Source: Gammaproteobacteria bacterium | Lineage (GTDB): Bacteria; Pseudomonadota; Gammaproteobacteria; HK1 | Direction of reading: 5' to 3' | Assembly: GCA_012103455.1 (NCBI GenBank) | Contig: WLWT01000003.1 | Span: forward strand, 1,116,001-1,180,000 | Length of the DNA stretch: 64,000 nucleotides | Part shown: piece by piece, positions 51,389-59,187 of the stretch | How the letters are laid out: each line of letters opens with the position of its first letter | How positions within the stretch are numbered: position 1 is the stretch's first letter | Made by a program: the position numbers and the translations under genes | The notes under the pieces: model-generated | The model's database searches: none | Seen by the model: the letters and a program-made list of their open reading frames with translations, nothing else | What the model was told of the DNA's origin: nothing

Positions 51389-52090
51389 TCAAGATAAAGC
51401 CCTTCCATTTAAAGCTCTCATAATAAACCAAAGTGCTTGATCAACAACGGAAGCCGGGAATCCGAAACTGCGAGCCAACTCGATAAAACGCTCTTCTACC
51501 TCCTCGTATTTTTCTATTTTTGACACATTATTATAGCAAATTGATTCTCCACCAGAAATCTCTAAGTATTTCATAATATGCCTGTCTAAGATGGCCATAT
51601 CGTTGGTCAACCCGATATTTTTTAGGTAATGGCTAGCTTGTTTTGGGCCAATTCCAGGACAAATTTTGATTAGTGCTCTTCTTAGTGAAGAAGGATCGGG
51701 ATAAAAAGATATTAACCTCCTAATATTCCCAAATTCATCGTATATCCTTGATAGCGAGTGCCAGATGTAGTTCGCTCCTTTTTTAGGGTATCTATATCTT
51801 TTGTACACAAGATTTTCTGTCACCGATTCGGCTGGCGCTGATAAAGCCTCCTCTAGTTTAGCAGAACTATCACTGTCTAGAATATAGTCATAAAAAAGCA
51901 TGCCCTGTTCTTTTAAAATTGACGCGTACGAAATACTTATCTCGTATCTGACACCGCTTCCGAGTATGCAATTAGCTAATTCATAGGCTAATTCGGATTC
52001 CGTCGTTTCTTCATAATTGACCTTGTGTATACAAGCATTAATATCGCCGCATAACCCTTCAACAGCTTTATCAATTCTCCACAGCTCCAT
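51389..52090 (-). CDS. OGG-like HhH-GPD DNA glycosylase (type IV CBASS Cap11-like)
   Basis: 233 residues from ATG 52090, which has GGGGGAAG upstream and overlaps the TGT-like stop by 20 bases; an ATG eight codons earlier is less likely. The helix-hairpin-helix ICPGIGPKQASHYLKNIG supplies the catalytic Lys of bifunctional glycosylases, and AILDRHIMKYL the conserved Asp about 16 residues later. The N-terminal part is helical (AYELANCILGSGVRYEISIS). Type IV CBASS operons often include such a protein with the QueC- and TGT-like ones; its target there is unclear. It is apparently intact. Confidence 0.83.
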   Translation of the reverse strand: MELWRIDKAVEGLCGDINACIHKVNYEETTESELAYELANCILGSGVRYEISISYASILKEQGMLFYDYILDSDSSAKLEEALSAPAESVTENLVYKRYRYPKKGANYIWHSLSRIYDEFGNIRRLISFYPDPSSLRRALIKICPGIGPKQASHYLKNIGLTNDMAILDRHIMKYLEISGGESICYNNVSKIEKYEEVEERFIELARSFGFPASVVDQALWFIMRALNGRALS

Positions 52091-53063
52091 ATATTTCTTC
52101 CCCCTGAGATTCATCTGCTAGAACTTCAGAACAATATTCCTCTACAAAACTTTCAGAAAGGTATTGACGCATTATGTCCAATTCTTCGCTAGCTATAATG
52201 GCTTTCTGCAAAGCACTCATCCACTTCTCATAGAATGCTAAATTATGCATATAGCACCGAGCGAAAAACGTCAAACCCTCATCTGCCCCCCAAGGGCTTT
52301 GAGATTTATACAAATCGAGCTGTAATGGGTGGTGTAAAGTTGCGGTTTCATAATCGACGACAGTTTGACACCAATCTAAACCATCAAAGGAGTCGGCACC
52401 TGAAAAAGCATATAACATCATAGAAATAGGATTTCCGGTGCCCAAAATATGAAGATTTTGATACCTCTCTTGATTATTTAGAGCTTTTCTAACAGCTCTA
52501 ATATTTTTTGCTATTTCGATTACTCCCTGCCCCAGTTCTCGCTCAGGAATGGCAATTAACTTTGGATTACAAGCTTCACTCACTTCACGGCAAAATTCGG
52601 GATACTTGGCTGTATCAGGGCAATGCACAATTGGCGAAATGTGGCTTTCAACCTGGTATGGAATTTTTTTTATCGAGTTAACCAGTTCAGCAGCAGATGA
52701 ATTAGGCTTAGATAGACAATATTCATCATAGCTAAAAGTGTAAGAAACTTTATTTCTTTGAAGTGTTTTGAGGTACCTATTTTTACACCATCTTTTGGAG
52801 CGTGACCAAACAACCTCATAGATTCCAGAATCCCATAAAACAGTTTGATACTGCTCTTTTGCCTGCCTCATTACCGCATGAAATCGCTTGCTGTTGTTCG
52901 ATTTATAAGCATCAAAGCACGAAACCAGGAACTGGGGGTGATTTGCGGAAACCAGCAGATCAATATGATCAATTACTGACCACATGTTTTTGGATACACA
53001 AGAAACTGATGGGTAAAAAACAGGTGTAGCTGCTCCTCCAATTGTTTCAAAATCTCTTTCCAT
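52071..53063 (-). CDS. TGT-like protein (type IV CBASS Cap10-like)
   Basis: 330 residues, ATG 53063. Divergent tRNA-guanine-transglycosylase barrel: PVFYPSVSCVSKNMWSVIDH, VLWDSGIYEVVWSRSKRWC, TFSYDEYCLSKPN with an acidic pair, IPERELGQGVIEIAKNIRAV, and LHILGTGNPISMMLYAFSGA followed by DSFDGLDWCQTVVDYETATL. The GTGNP.SM.YAFSGADSFDG block is the best family match. The zinc-binding end of classical TGT is not apparent. It probably handles a 7-deazaguanine base or its conjugate. Apparently intact, it overlaps the OGG-like gene and follows the DUF4868 gene by 35 bases. Confidence 0.82.
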   Translation of the reverse strand: MERDFETIGGAATPVFYPSVSCVSKNMWSVIDHIDLLVSANHPQFLVSCFDAYKSNNSKRFHAVMRQAKEQYQTVLWDSGIYEVVWSRSKRWCKNRYLKTLQRNKVSYTFSYDEYCLSKPNSSAAELVNSIKKIPYQVESHISPIVHCPDTAKYPEFCREVSEACNPKLIAIPERELGQGVIEIAKNIRAVRKALNNQERYQNLHILGTGNPISMMLYAFSGADSFDGLDWCQTVVDYETATLHHPLQLDLYKSQSPWGADEGLTFFARCYMHNLAFYEKWMSALQKAIIASEELDIMRQYLSESFVEEYCSEVLADESQGEEIYGAVEN

Positions 53064-53542
53064 AGCTATTATCCCCAGCCTCTCTTAAAAGTATAAATTT
53101 ATGGTAAGGTTACAACCGAATTTGCCAAGCGCTTCTCTTGACTTAAGGGTGTAGTATACAAGCGCTGCTCGATTCCATAAAGTAAATATTTCAACTCATC
53201 ATCCGTCTTGATCTCGAACTTGCCATTATCTTTATCAAAATTTAGTTTGTGTCCGCCGCAGTAATCTTGGATATATTCAAGCATTTGGCTTCTATCATCC
53301 TTCGATAAGCCGTCTAAGGTGTTTTTTGGCAAGCGCAATACGTTTTCTATTCGGTTTAGAAACTTTATTAATGTCATAACCGTCAGATAGCTCAATGAAT
53401 GATTCATCGAGAAAACTGCCAACTTCTTCGTTTGTGGCTTCTTTGTAAAGGATATCAATGCCTTTGAAAATACTGGATATTGTCGCAAACTTTTGGAAAA
53501 CAAGAGTATCCGATTCTTTTAAATAAACAGCGTCAGGTATTA

Positions 53543-54651
53543 CTACTTCGGCAAAAGATTACCCGACACAAATTAATAAAATGTGTTATAGTGATGCTAT
53601 GAAAAAGACAGACGGTCGCTCACTGCCCCATTCCGCGCGAGAAGCCATCCGCAGGCACGCGGTTGCGCAAGTATTATCGGGTGAAAGCCCTGAAAAAGTA
53701 ATTAAAGCCCGCGGATTTCATCGTTCTTGCATTGACGATTGGTTATCCAGGTATGAGCAAGGTGGTGAACAGGCGCTGTCCACCGGCAAGATCACGGGCC
53801 GCCCAAGAAAGTGTCCCGATGAATATGCGGATCGCTTACGTGAACGGGTTAAAACGAATCCGTTGCAATTGGATTGTCACGATGCCCTGTGGACGCGCTC
53901 GATGATTCAGATATGACTGAAAGATAAATTTGGCATCGAGGTCAGCGAGCGCTCGGTGGGCAATAGCCTGTCTCGTTTGGGGGATGAGTGCGCAGCGCCC
54001 TGGGTTTAAGGCATACGAGCCAGACCCTGCTCAGGTTAAGGTATGGTTAAAAGAAACTTGGCCTGAAGTACAACAAGAAGCGAAAAGGCGGCGAGCGCGG
54101 GTCTATTTTGGCGACGAATCGACGATCCGGTCGGATTATCATCGTGGTACCACTTGGGGGGTACGGGGTGATACGCCGGTTGTAGCGAAAACGGGTCGGC
54201 GCTTTAGCGTGAATAGGCTGTCAGCCGTTTCGCCGAAGGGTCACCTGCGTTTCATGGTAACCGAATCACGGGTAACCGCAGACGTTTTTATCGACTTTCT
54301 AAGGCGTTTGTTGCACAACGCCAAGCGATCGGTCTATTGGGTTGTTGATGGCCATCCAATTCATCGAGCCAAGAAGGTGCAAGAATTTGTCCGCACTAGC
54401 CAAGGTAAGCTCACGTTAGTATTGTTACCGCCGTATTCACCGGAACTCAATCCTGATGAGCTAGTATGGCATCATGTAAAAAGCCAACGAATTGGGCGGA
54501 CAGTGGTGGCTACAAAGGAGCAACGGGTGGCCCTGGCTCGTTCGGTGTTGCACTCACTGCAACAGAATACGCAAATAATTAAACGGTTTTTCTATGAAGA
54601 GCATGTCAGATATATTCTGAATTAATGTCGGGTAATTTTTTTCCGAATTAG
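53543..54651 (+). mobile_element. IS630-B copy 4
   Basis: 1,109 bp between TA dinucleotides (53541-53542 and 54652-54653), with the same terminal repeats as copies 1-3. It interrupts the DUF4868 gene. Confidence 0.92.
53581..54625 (+). pseudogene. IS630-B transposase, copy 4, TGA and frameshift
   Basis: The first frame starts MKKTDGRSLPHS and stops at the shared TGA after SMIQI. The T3G5 run before ATGAGTGCG adds one base relative to copy 1, so the catalytic part is in another frame (opening MASRSASARWAIACLVWGMS). YFGDESTIRSDYH, WVVDGHPIH and YSPELNPDELVW are intact. The end reads FFYEEHVRY where the others have EKHVRY. Confidence 0.83.
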
Positions 54652-54857
54652 TAAGTTGATGACGAGTCTGTTATCAGTTGTATCTAACTTTGCTGCCTCA
54701 CCGAAAACGGCGCTTTTTTTTTGGCCAAGAATAATGAAGGGGTAATCTTTTGAAAACAGAAGTCATTGCCCTGAACAGCACATATATAAGCGATTCCGGA
54801 AAATTGGTTCTTAACCAGGTCATCGTAATCTTTTGAATCAAATTCATTTTTTAATAA

Positions 54858-55737
54858 GGACACCTCTAAAATTCAAGAATAATCTCCGTTTCTATCCACA
54901 TGACTTTGGGATTTTTCAGTAAGCATCGAGTGACGACTACTTCATGCCGGACTTCGCGTTTCTCAGCTTCGATAAGCCGACTTTTCCTGTCCAAAAAGGG
55001 TGATTTTCCCTTTGTCTCCAATTGCAGACATATCTCTCCTGCACAAAATCACGAAGCGTCTCATGTTATATACCCTGTTCATCATGCCAACCTTCACTTC
55101 AGTACGCGCAAGCCCTATCACTCGTGAGTAAAGTCCGCCTTGCTCATGGGTCAGTGACCCAAAAACGGGCTCGACTCTAGCACGGATTTTTGAACGCCTA
55201 GCATTCGACTTCTTGCCGCGCTGCGATAGCGGATTATTCCTATTGCCCTTTTTGTGAACATGGCTACGCATCTCCATCGCAGCCAAGCTGATTTCATTAT
55301 TCTCGCTTTGATAAGCACTATCCGCCCATACCTCAGCCGATGTGTTGTCCGCATCGTTTTAGCGTCAGGGATCTTTCCTTCAGGGGTCGGACCAAGGAAG
55401 CGACAGAAAGAATATCTGTCTCTAATCTGATATTCCGCTTCATTATCGGACAAATTGTATAAATGCTGTATAACTAGGACTTTAAACATCAAAACGACAT
55501 CGTAAGGCGTTCGGCCCGCTCGGCTTTTTCGGTTCTTTTCTCGGACAACAGTCAATGTGGGTCTGAAGTGCTCCCAATCTACCAGCCTATTTAGGCTTAT
55601 GAGCGGATCGTGTTCATCCAATTTCTGATATCGGTTATCTAAATCAAAGAAACCACACTGCAACATTGCCTACACCATCACCCACTAGGAGTACTGTTAC
55701 TTATATTATATCATCTAGTCTATTTTTAGAGGTGCCC
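54858..55737 (-). mobile_element. IS5-family element, copy 2, internally deleted
   Basis: 880 bp, ends GGACACCTCTAAAATTCAAG and TATTTTTAGAGGTGCCC. Its terminal 18 bases match the MITE ends, so this family is the likely source of MITE movement. It interrupts the DUF4868 gene. Confidence 0.85.
54963..55666 (-). pseudogene. IS5-family transposase, degraded
   Basis: The N-terminal frame (171 residues) has MLQCGFFDLDNRYQKLDEHD, LMFKVLVIQHLYNLSDNEAE, IRDRYSFCRFLG and PDAKT, then continues out of family. Another frame gives the C-terminus ARVEPVFGSLTHEQGGLYSR and MMNRVYNMRR. The segment with the first catalytic Asp (expected as I-V-D-A) is deleted and the parts are out of frame. It is not functional. 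Confidence 0.82.
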
Positions 55738-55850
55738 TAGTTTTTTGTCGTGAGATAAATACATCAGCCATTGCGCTTCACTGTCACCTTTGTTTGCTAG
55801 TTCCTCAAGTTTAGCCAAGGCGTGTGTTTTGTTTTTGAAAGTGGGCCCGG

Positions 55851-56044
55851 AGAGCGTGCGGTCTGTCGGCGAAGAAGTTGCGATCGACACATTCATGGAT
55901 CGGCCGCACGCGTTCTTTACGGATCGTTGTCGAGTCCGCCAACCGGGGGATTGAATACTGGGGAAAGTTGTTGGTGAAATGACTTTCCAGGAATACGTTC
56001 TCGATGCTCACGGTTCGTACAGGCCCTTCGGCTCCAGTTGGTCT
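55851..56044. other. Junction region between the defence operon and HigBA
   Basis: GC-rich, no gene recognised. CGTGCGG and CCGCACG at 55855-55914 form a long-range inverted repeat. Composition switches here from the AT-rich defence block to GC-rich DNA. Confidence 0.45.
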
Positions 56045-56338
56045 TCATCGTGCTGCGTGCTGGACGCGCTTTACCTTGATCTCGTCGGCATGTTCCATGG
56101 CGCGGGCGAGATCGTAAGCGGCCTGGAGCCGGTACCACGTTTGCGCACCGCCGCCGAACGCCTTGTCGAGACGGATCGCCATCTCGGGCGAGATGCCGGA
56201 ATGGCCGTTGACGATGTCCGACACCTGCTTGCGGCTGACGCTCAGCCGCTTGGCAGCCTCGGTCACGCTGAGGCCCAACGGTTCCAGACAATCGTGGCGC
56301 ACCGACAATCCCGGATGGGGTGGGTTCTTCATCGCCAT
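56045..56338 (-). CDS. higA: HigA-family antitoxin
   Basis: 97 residues. PHPGLSVRHDCLEPLGLSVT is the usual HigA opening, followed by a helix-turn-helix EAAKRLSVSRKQVSDIVNGH and SGISPEMAIRLDKAFGGGAQ. HigA binds HigB and represses the operon. It lies 12 bases after the toxin gene. The pair is GC-rich, so it did not come with the AT-rich integron cassettes. Confidence 0.9.
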   Translation of the reverse strand: MAMKNPPHPGLSVRHDCLEPLGLSVTEAAKRLSVSRKQVSDIVNGHSGISPEMAIRLDKAFGGGAQTWYRLQAAYDLARAMEHADEIKVKRVQHAAR

Positions 56339-56350
56339 GTCTTCGTCCTC

Positions 56351-56629
56351 CTAATGGTAGTCGATCAGATCCACGTCGCAGGCATGGACGCCGTCGAAGC
56401 GGAAAATGATGCGCCAGTTACCCGAGACGCTGACCGACCAGAATCCCGCCTGATCGCCCTTCAAGGGATGAAGCCGGTATCCGGGCAGGTCCATGTTGGC
56501 GGGCTCGGCCGCCTCGTCCAGACGGGCCAGGATGCGTTCCACCTTGCCGGCCTGCTCGGGCGGCAGCCGGCGCCGATCCTCTTTCTCGTAGAGGAGCTTC
56601 AGCCCCTTGTGCCTAAAGCCGGTGATCAT
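56351..56629 (-). CDS. higB: HigB-family mRNA interferase toxin
   Basis: 92 residues from ATG 56629; an ATG seven codons upstream is in frame but unlikely. ITGFRHKGLKLLYEKEDRRR, MDLPGYRLHPLKGDQAGFWS and VSVSGNWRIIFRFDGVHACD are the RelE-fold HigB signature, with the basic catalytic region in GNWRIIFRF. It cleaves mRNA on the ribosome and is held in check by HigA. Confidence 0.9.
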   Translation of the reverse strand: MITGFRHKGLKLLYEKEDRRRLPPEQAGKVERILARLDEAAEPANMDLPGYRLHPLKGDQAGFWSVSVSGNWRIIFRFDGVHACDVDLIDYH

Positions 56630-56754
56630 GGACCCAGTGTAACCCGTCACTTATCATTTTACAGTGCTCAACTTTTCCTACCAAGGCTCGACGGACTTTC
56701 CCAGTCTCTTCGAATAGCCGGGGATTCCGCCGCACCTGAGCGACCGGCAGGCCA

Positions 56755-57573
56755 ATGGCCGACGAGGCCCGCCGCGCGGCCTTTGAGGTGTTGGCTAAGC
56801 GCTCTAATGCCAACATCCGCACGGAACAGATCCGCGTCGAGATCGGTGAAGCCCAAGACGACCCGGCACTGCGCTGCCGCCAGATGGACGCAGCCCTCTA
56901 TGCCCGGATCAACCCGCGTCATGATCTATCCAAACCCGCCCGGCGCTATGCCTATGCGACACCGGTAGACATGGCAAAGGAACTCCTGACGCTCAGAGGT
57001 GACACGACCATGGGGCTGTCGCCCGCCAGCCTGATCAGCCGGGCGCTGCACACCACGTCAGATTTCTCCATCACCCTCGGCGACACCGTGGGCCGGGTGC
57101 TGCGGGACAGCTATCTGGCCGCCCCGTCAGGCATCCGCCAGTTGGGCCGCCAGACCACGGCCAGGGACTTCCGTTCGTCACGTATGGCGTGCATGGGTTA
57201 TTGCTTCGGCGGCGCCATGTCCTTGCACGCGGCCCGCCTAGGCATGGACTTACGCGGCGTGGTCAGCTTCCACGGCTCCCTTGGCAGCACCCACACCGCC
57301 GAACCCGGCGGCATCAAAGCCCGCATCCTGGCCTGTCATGGCGCTGCCTATACTCTGGTGCCGGATGAGCAAATAGATGGCTTCAAGGTGGAGATGCAGA
57401 CCACTGAAGCCAACTATGAATTCATCGCCTACGAGGGCGCGCTACATGGCTTCACCAATCCCGGCGCCTCCGCCAATGGCGGCAAATACGGTCTGCCGCT
57501 GGCTTATGACAAAGCGACGGACGATCAATCCTGGGCCGATATGCAGCGCTTTTTTGGTGAAGTGATGGCCTAA
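56755..57573 (+). CDS. Chimeric open frame: phage prohead protease/capsid fragment joined to dienelactone hydrolase C-terminal half
   Basis: 272 residues. Up to about residue 140 the sequence resembles the linker and start of phage prohead-protease/major-capsid fusion proteins (ARINPRHDLSKPARRYAYAT, LISRALHTTSDFSITLGDTV, GRVLRDSYLAAPSGIRQLGR, QTTARDF). From about 57178 it is the dienelactone hydrolase sequence of 41404 onward (MACMGYCFGGAMSLHAARLG, EGALHGFTNP). The join is in frame. The hydrolase part keeps nucleophile Cys and His but has AAYTLVPDEQ where the paralogue has AADALVPDEQ, losing the catalytic Asp, and lacks the N-terminal strands. It is probably non-functional. Confidence 0.7.
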   Translation: MADEARRAAFEVLAKRSNANIRTEQIRVEIGEAQDDPALRCRQMDAALYARINPRHDLSKPARRYAYATPVDMAKELLTLRGDTTMGLSPASLISRALHTTSDFSITLGDTVGRVLRDSYLAAPSGIRQLGRQTTARDFRSSRMACMGYCFGGAMSLHAARLGMDLRGVVSFHGSLGSTHTAEPGGIKARILACHGAAYTLVPDEQIDGFKVEMQTTEANYEFIAYEGALHGFTNPGASANGGKYGLPLAYDKATDDQSWADMQRFFGEVMA

Positions 57574-57721
57574 GTTATCAATAACTGATCATCAAGGGCC
57601 AATCATCAACCCCGGCAGCATGGCCTTGGCCGTGCTTCCGGTCCGGGCGGCTGATACTGGTTCCATTGACCGGACTGGCCCTGGCGGCACGCTGAGTTCG
57701 CCACCTCCACACCCCGGACTA
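57180..57721 (+). repeat. Long direct repeat, copy 2
   Basis: This matches 41404-41943, continuing ~150 bp beyond the stop codon (TTATCAATAACTGATCAT is shared). It is the truncated copy; the left edge coincides with the phage fragment. Confidence 0.9.
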
Positions 57722-57793
57722 AGGCCATCAGCCGTTTAACGCTTCACTGACGGCGCGCCAATATCATGTGAAACGTTGTGCGAGAATTCACAC

Positions 57794-57890
57794 ATGGCGA
57801 CGAATCTGTCATTGATCCGGATTTGCTCGAACGCGCTGTCGGGATCAGCGGCGAAAAAACGAAGAAGGCTGTTGTCACTAAGGCACTTAA
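57794..57890 (+). pseudogene. vapB: VapB-type antitoxin N-terminal fragment
   Basis: MATNL, a one-base frame change, then IDPDLLERAVGISGEKTKKA and VVTKALK, which is the ribbon-helix-helix start of VapB antitoxins. It is cut by MITE copy 8. No VapC gene follows. Confidence 0.7.
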
Positions 57891-58032
57891 GGGCGCCTGC
57901 CAAAAATAGTCATGTTTTCGTGAGTGCAAGGAAGCACCGCGCGCGCAACCGCAGTGTATAGGTGATACCTGAGGATTCGAGCACGGAGCTGACGCCGCAA
58001 TCGCGGAAAAAGTGCATTTTTAGCAGGCGCCC
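57891..58032 (+). mobile_element. MITE copy 8
   Basis: 142 bp, GGGCGCCTGCCAAAAATAGT to TTTTTAGCAGGCGCCC, nearly identical to copies 6 and 7. It truncates a vapB gene. Confidence 0.9.
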
Positions 58033-58075
58033 CTCAACCTTCCAAAGACGCAGTCACTTTCGCATCGATCTTGAT

Positions 58076-59170
58076 CTACTCTGCATGCTTTCGTGATTTG
58101 GTGGGGTCGTAAATCGGCATCGCAATCACTGTCGCTGTCGTTTCGATGCCGCCGCCTTTCAACTCCAGCAACGTTCCGTCTGCGATATCCGGATGAATGT
58201 GGGCTAGGGCCAGTGATTTCCCAAGACGGTGAGAATAAGCAGGGCTATTGATACTGCCCGCGGACTCACCGTTCAAGGTAAGCACTTCGTCTCCCACGAC
58301 CATGTCGCCATGAACAATATCCAACCCGGCGTTTCTGATTTTCGGAGACGCTTCTGCTGCCATCAAAGCGTCCTTGCCACGAAAATCCTGCTTGCGACGG
58401 TGGACGGTAAATCCCAGGCCGACTTCCCAAGGCGTGTGATCTTTAGTCATGTCATAGCCGTAGAACAACAATCCAGCTTCGATGCGCACTTTATCAAGCG
58501 CCGTGAATGAGCACGGCATTACCCCGGTCTCGACAAGCCGGTCCCAGATATCGACCGCATGCACAGCGCCGACAAAGACTTCGTAACCACGTTCTCCCGA
58601 ATAACCAGTTCGGGATATTCGGCAAGGATGGCCAAACAGATCAGCCGGAGCCTGTTGAAAGTAGCGCAGGGCGGCGAGGTCGATGGAGCAGTTCGCATCA
58701 AGGTGTTCAAGCGCCTTCGGCCCCTGAACCGAAATGTCGTGCAGGTCATCGGTAAATTCCAGGTGCACGGCCTGGCCTGACGACGACGCTTCTAGCAGGG
58801 CCATCGTGTCGCCGGATCCATGGACAATCATCCATTCATCCGCGCCATTGTTCGAAACGATAGCGTCATCCGCCATCGTGCCTCGCTCCGTTAGAACGGA
58901 CAGATAGGCTGATTGCCCGGGGCCGATCCGACTCATTTCCCGTGTGGTCAAATGGTCCAAGACCTTCGCGGCGTCGGAACTCCTGACGAAGACCTTCTTC
59001 AAGGGCGACATATCGAACATTCCGGCTGCTTCGCGAATCGCATCATGTTCGTCGTTCGGATCGGTATCGTATGTCCAAGCGGTTCCCATTCCGTTCCAAT
59101 CTTCCAATCCGGATCCCAGGGCACGGTGACGCTCTGCCAATACAGAGGTGCGGCTGAGTTCTTCGGTCAT
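58076..59170 (-). CDS. GcvT-family (folate-binding) aminomethyltransferase-like protein
   Basis: 364 residues from ATG 59170, preceded by GGGGAGA; a start nine codons earlier is in frame. It has EHDAIREAAGMFDMSPLKKV, the GQSAYLSVLTERGTMADDAI folate-site segment, RTGYSGERGYEVFV and the C-terminal TVHRRKQDFRGKDAL, all typical of GcvT/demethylase proteins that pass a one-carbon unit to tetrahydrofolate. The gap to the upstream MttB-like gene is 17 bases. Together they suggest demethylation of a quaternary amine or related compound. DmdA-type DMSP demethylase is another branch of the same family. Confidence 0.87.
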   Translation of the reverse strand: MTEELSRTSVLAERHRALGSGLEDWNGMGTAWTYDTDPNDEHDAIREAAGMFDMSPLKKVFVRSSDAAKVLDHLTTREMSRIGPGQSAYLSVLTERGTMADDAIVSNNGADEWMIVHGSGDTMALLEASSSGQAVHLEFTDDLHDISVQGPKALEHLDANCSIDLAALRYFQQAPADLFGHPCRISRTGYSGERGYEVFVGAVHAVDIWDRLVETGVMPCSFTALDKVRIEAGLLFYGYDMTKDHTPWEVGLGFTVHRRKQDFRGKDALMAAEASPKIRNAGLDIVHGDMVVGDEVLTLNGESAGSINSPAYSHRLGKSLALAHIHPDIADGTLLELKGGGIETTATVIAMPIYDPTKSRKHAE

Positions 59171-59187
59171 GTTTGGTCTCCCCTCGG

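Larger units (their letters stand above)
49687..51392 (-). pseudogene. QueC-like (type IV CBASS Cap9-like) gene, split by IS630-A copy 2
   Basis: The 5' part starts at TTG 51392 (STVILFSGGMDSCLMSLLAR), overlapping the previous stop by four bases. It contains the PP-loop SGGMDS, NYGQLNYEREHAAAVKHAKC and FLPGRNMLFLLIGSAYSI. The 3' part (49875-49687) reads IVTPLRDFYKSDVVSLAKEK, YDSYSCHAGKALPCGVCISC and LEFQFEEN, with the zinc Cys cluster. Removing the element with one TA gives SAEYSISKAMG in one frame, about 198 residues. QueC makes preQ0 from carboxy-deazaguanine; QueC-like Cap9 proteins act in type IV CBASS. The insertion separates the PP-loop from the zinc site, so it is inactive here. Confidence 0.85.
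53099..55850 (-). pseudogene. DUF4868 (KwaB-like) gene, broken by an IS5-family element, IS630-B copy 4 and frameshifts
   Basis: Pieces in order on the minus strand are: HALAKLEELANKGDSEAQWL (55850-55738); NEFDSKDYDDLVKNQFSGIA and DNRLVINL (54857-54652); PDAVYLKESDTLVFQKFATI, IDILYKEATNEEVGSFLDES, FIELSDGYDINKVSKPNRKR, TLDGLSKDDRSQMLEYIQDY and LYTTPLSQEKRLANSVVTLP (53542-53099). The late part follows the DUF4868 pattern, with the conserved TPLS.EKRLANS end. Frameshifts occur at a nine-T run (54714-54722) and a six-T run (53332-53337). Removing IS630-B copy 4 joins VINLIPDAVYL. KwaB is the DNA-binding subunit of the Kiwa system. The N-terminus is lost at ~55850. Confidence 0.65.

Noticed and set aside
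44575..53915. The shared TGA in IS630-B as a selenocysteine codon, given the selenium genes nearby
   Set aside because: No SECIS-like hairpin is obvious after the TGA, related IS630 proteins appear to have an ordinary hydrophobic residue there, and no Sec machinery is in the window.
44011..55850. A complete type IV CBASS system
   Set aside because: QueC-, TGT- and OGG-like genes are present, but no CD-NTase motif (GS followed by a DxD-type pair) is seen on either strand in or beside the operon.
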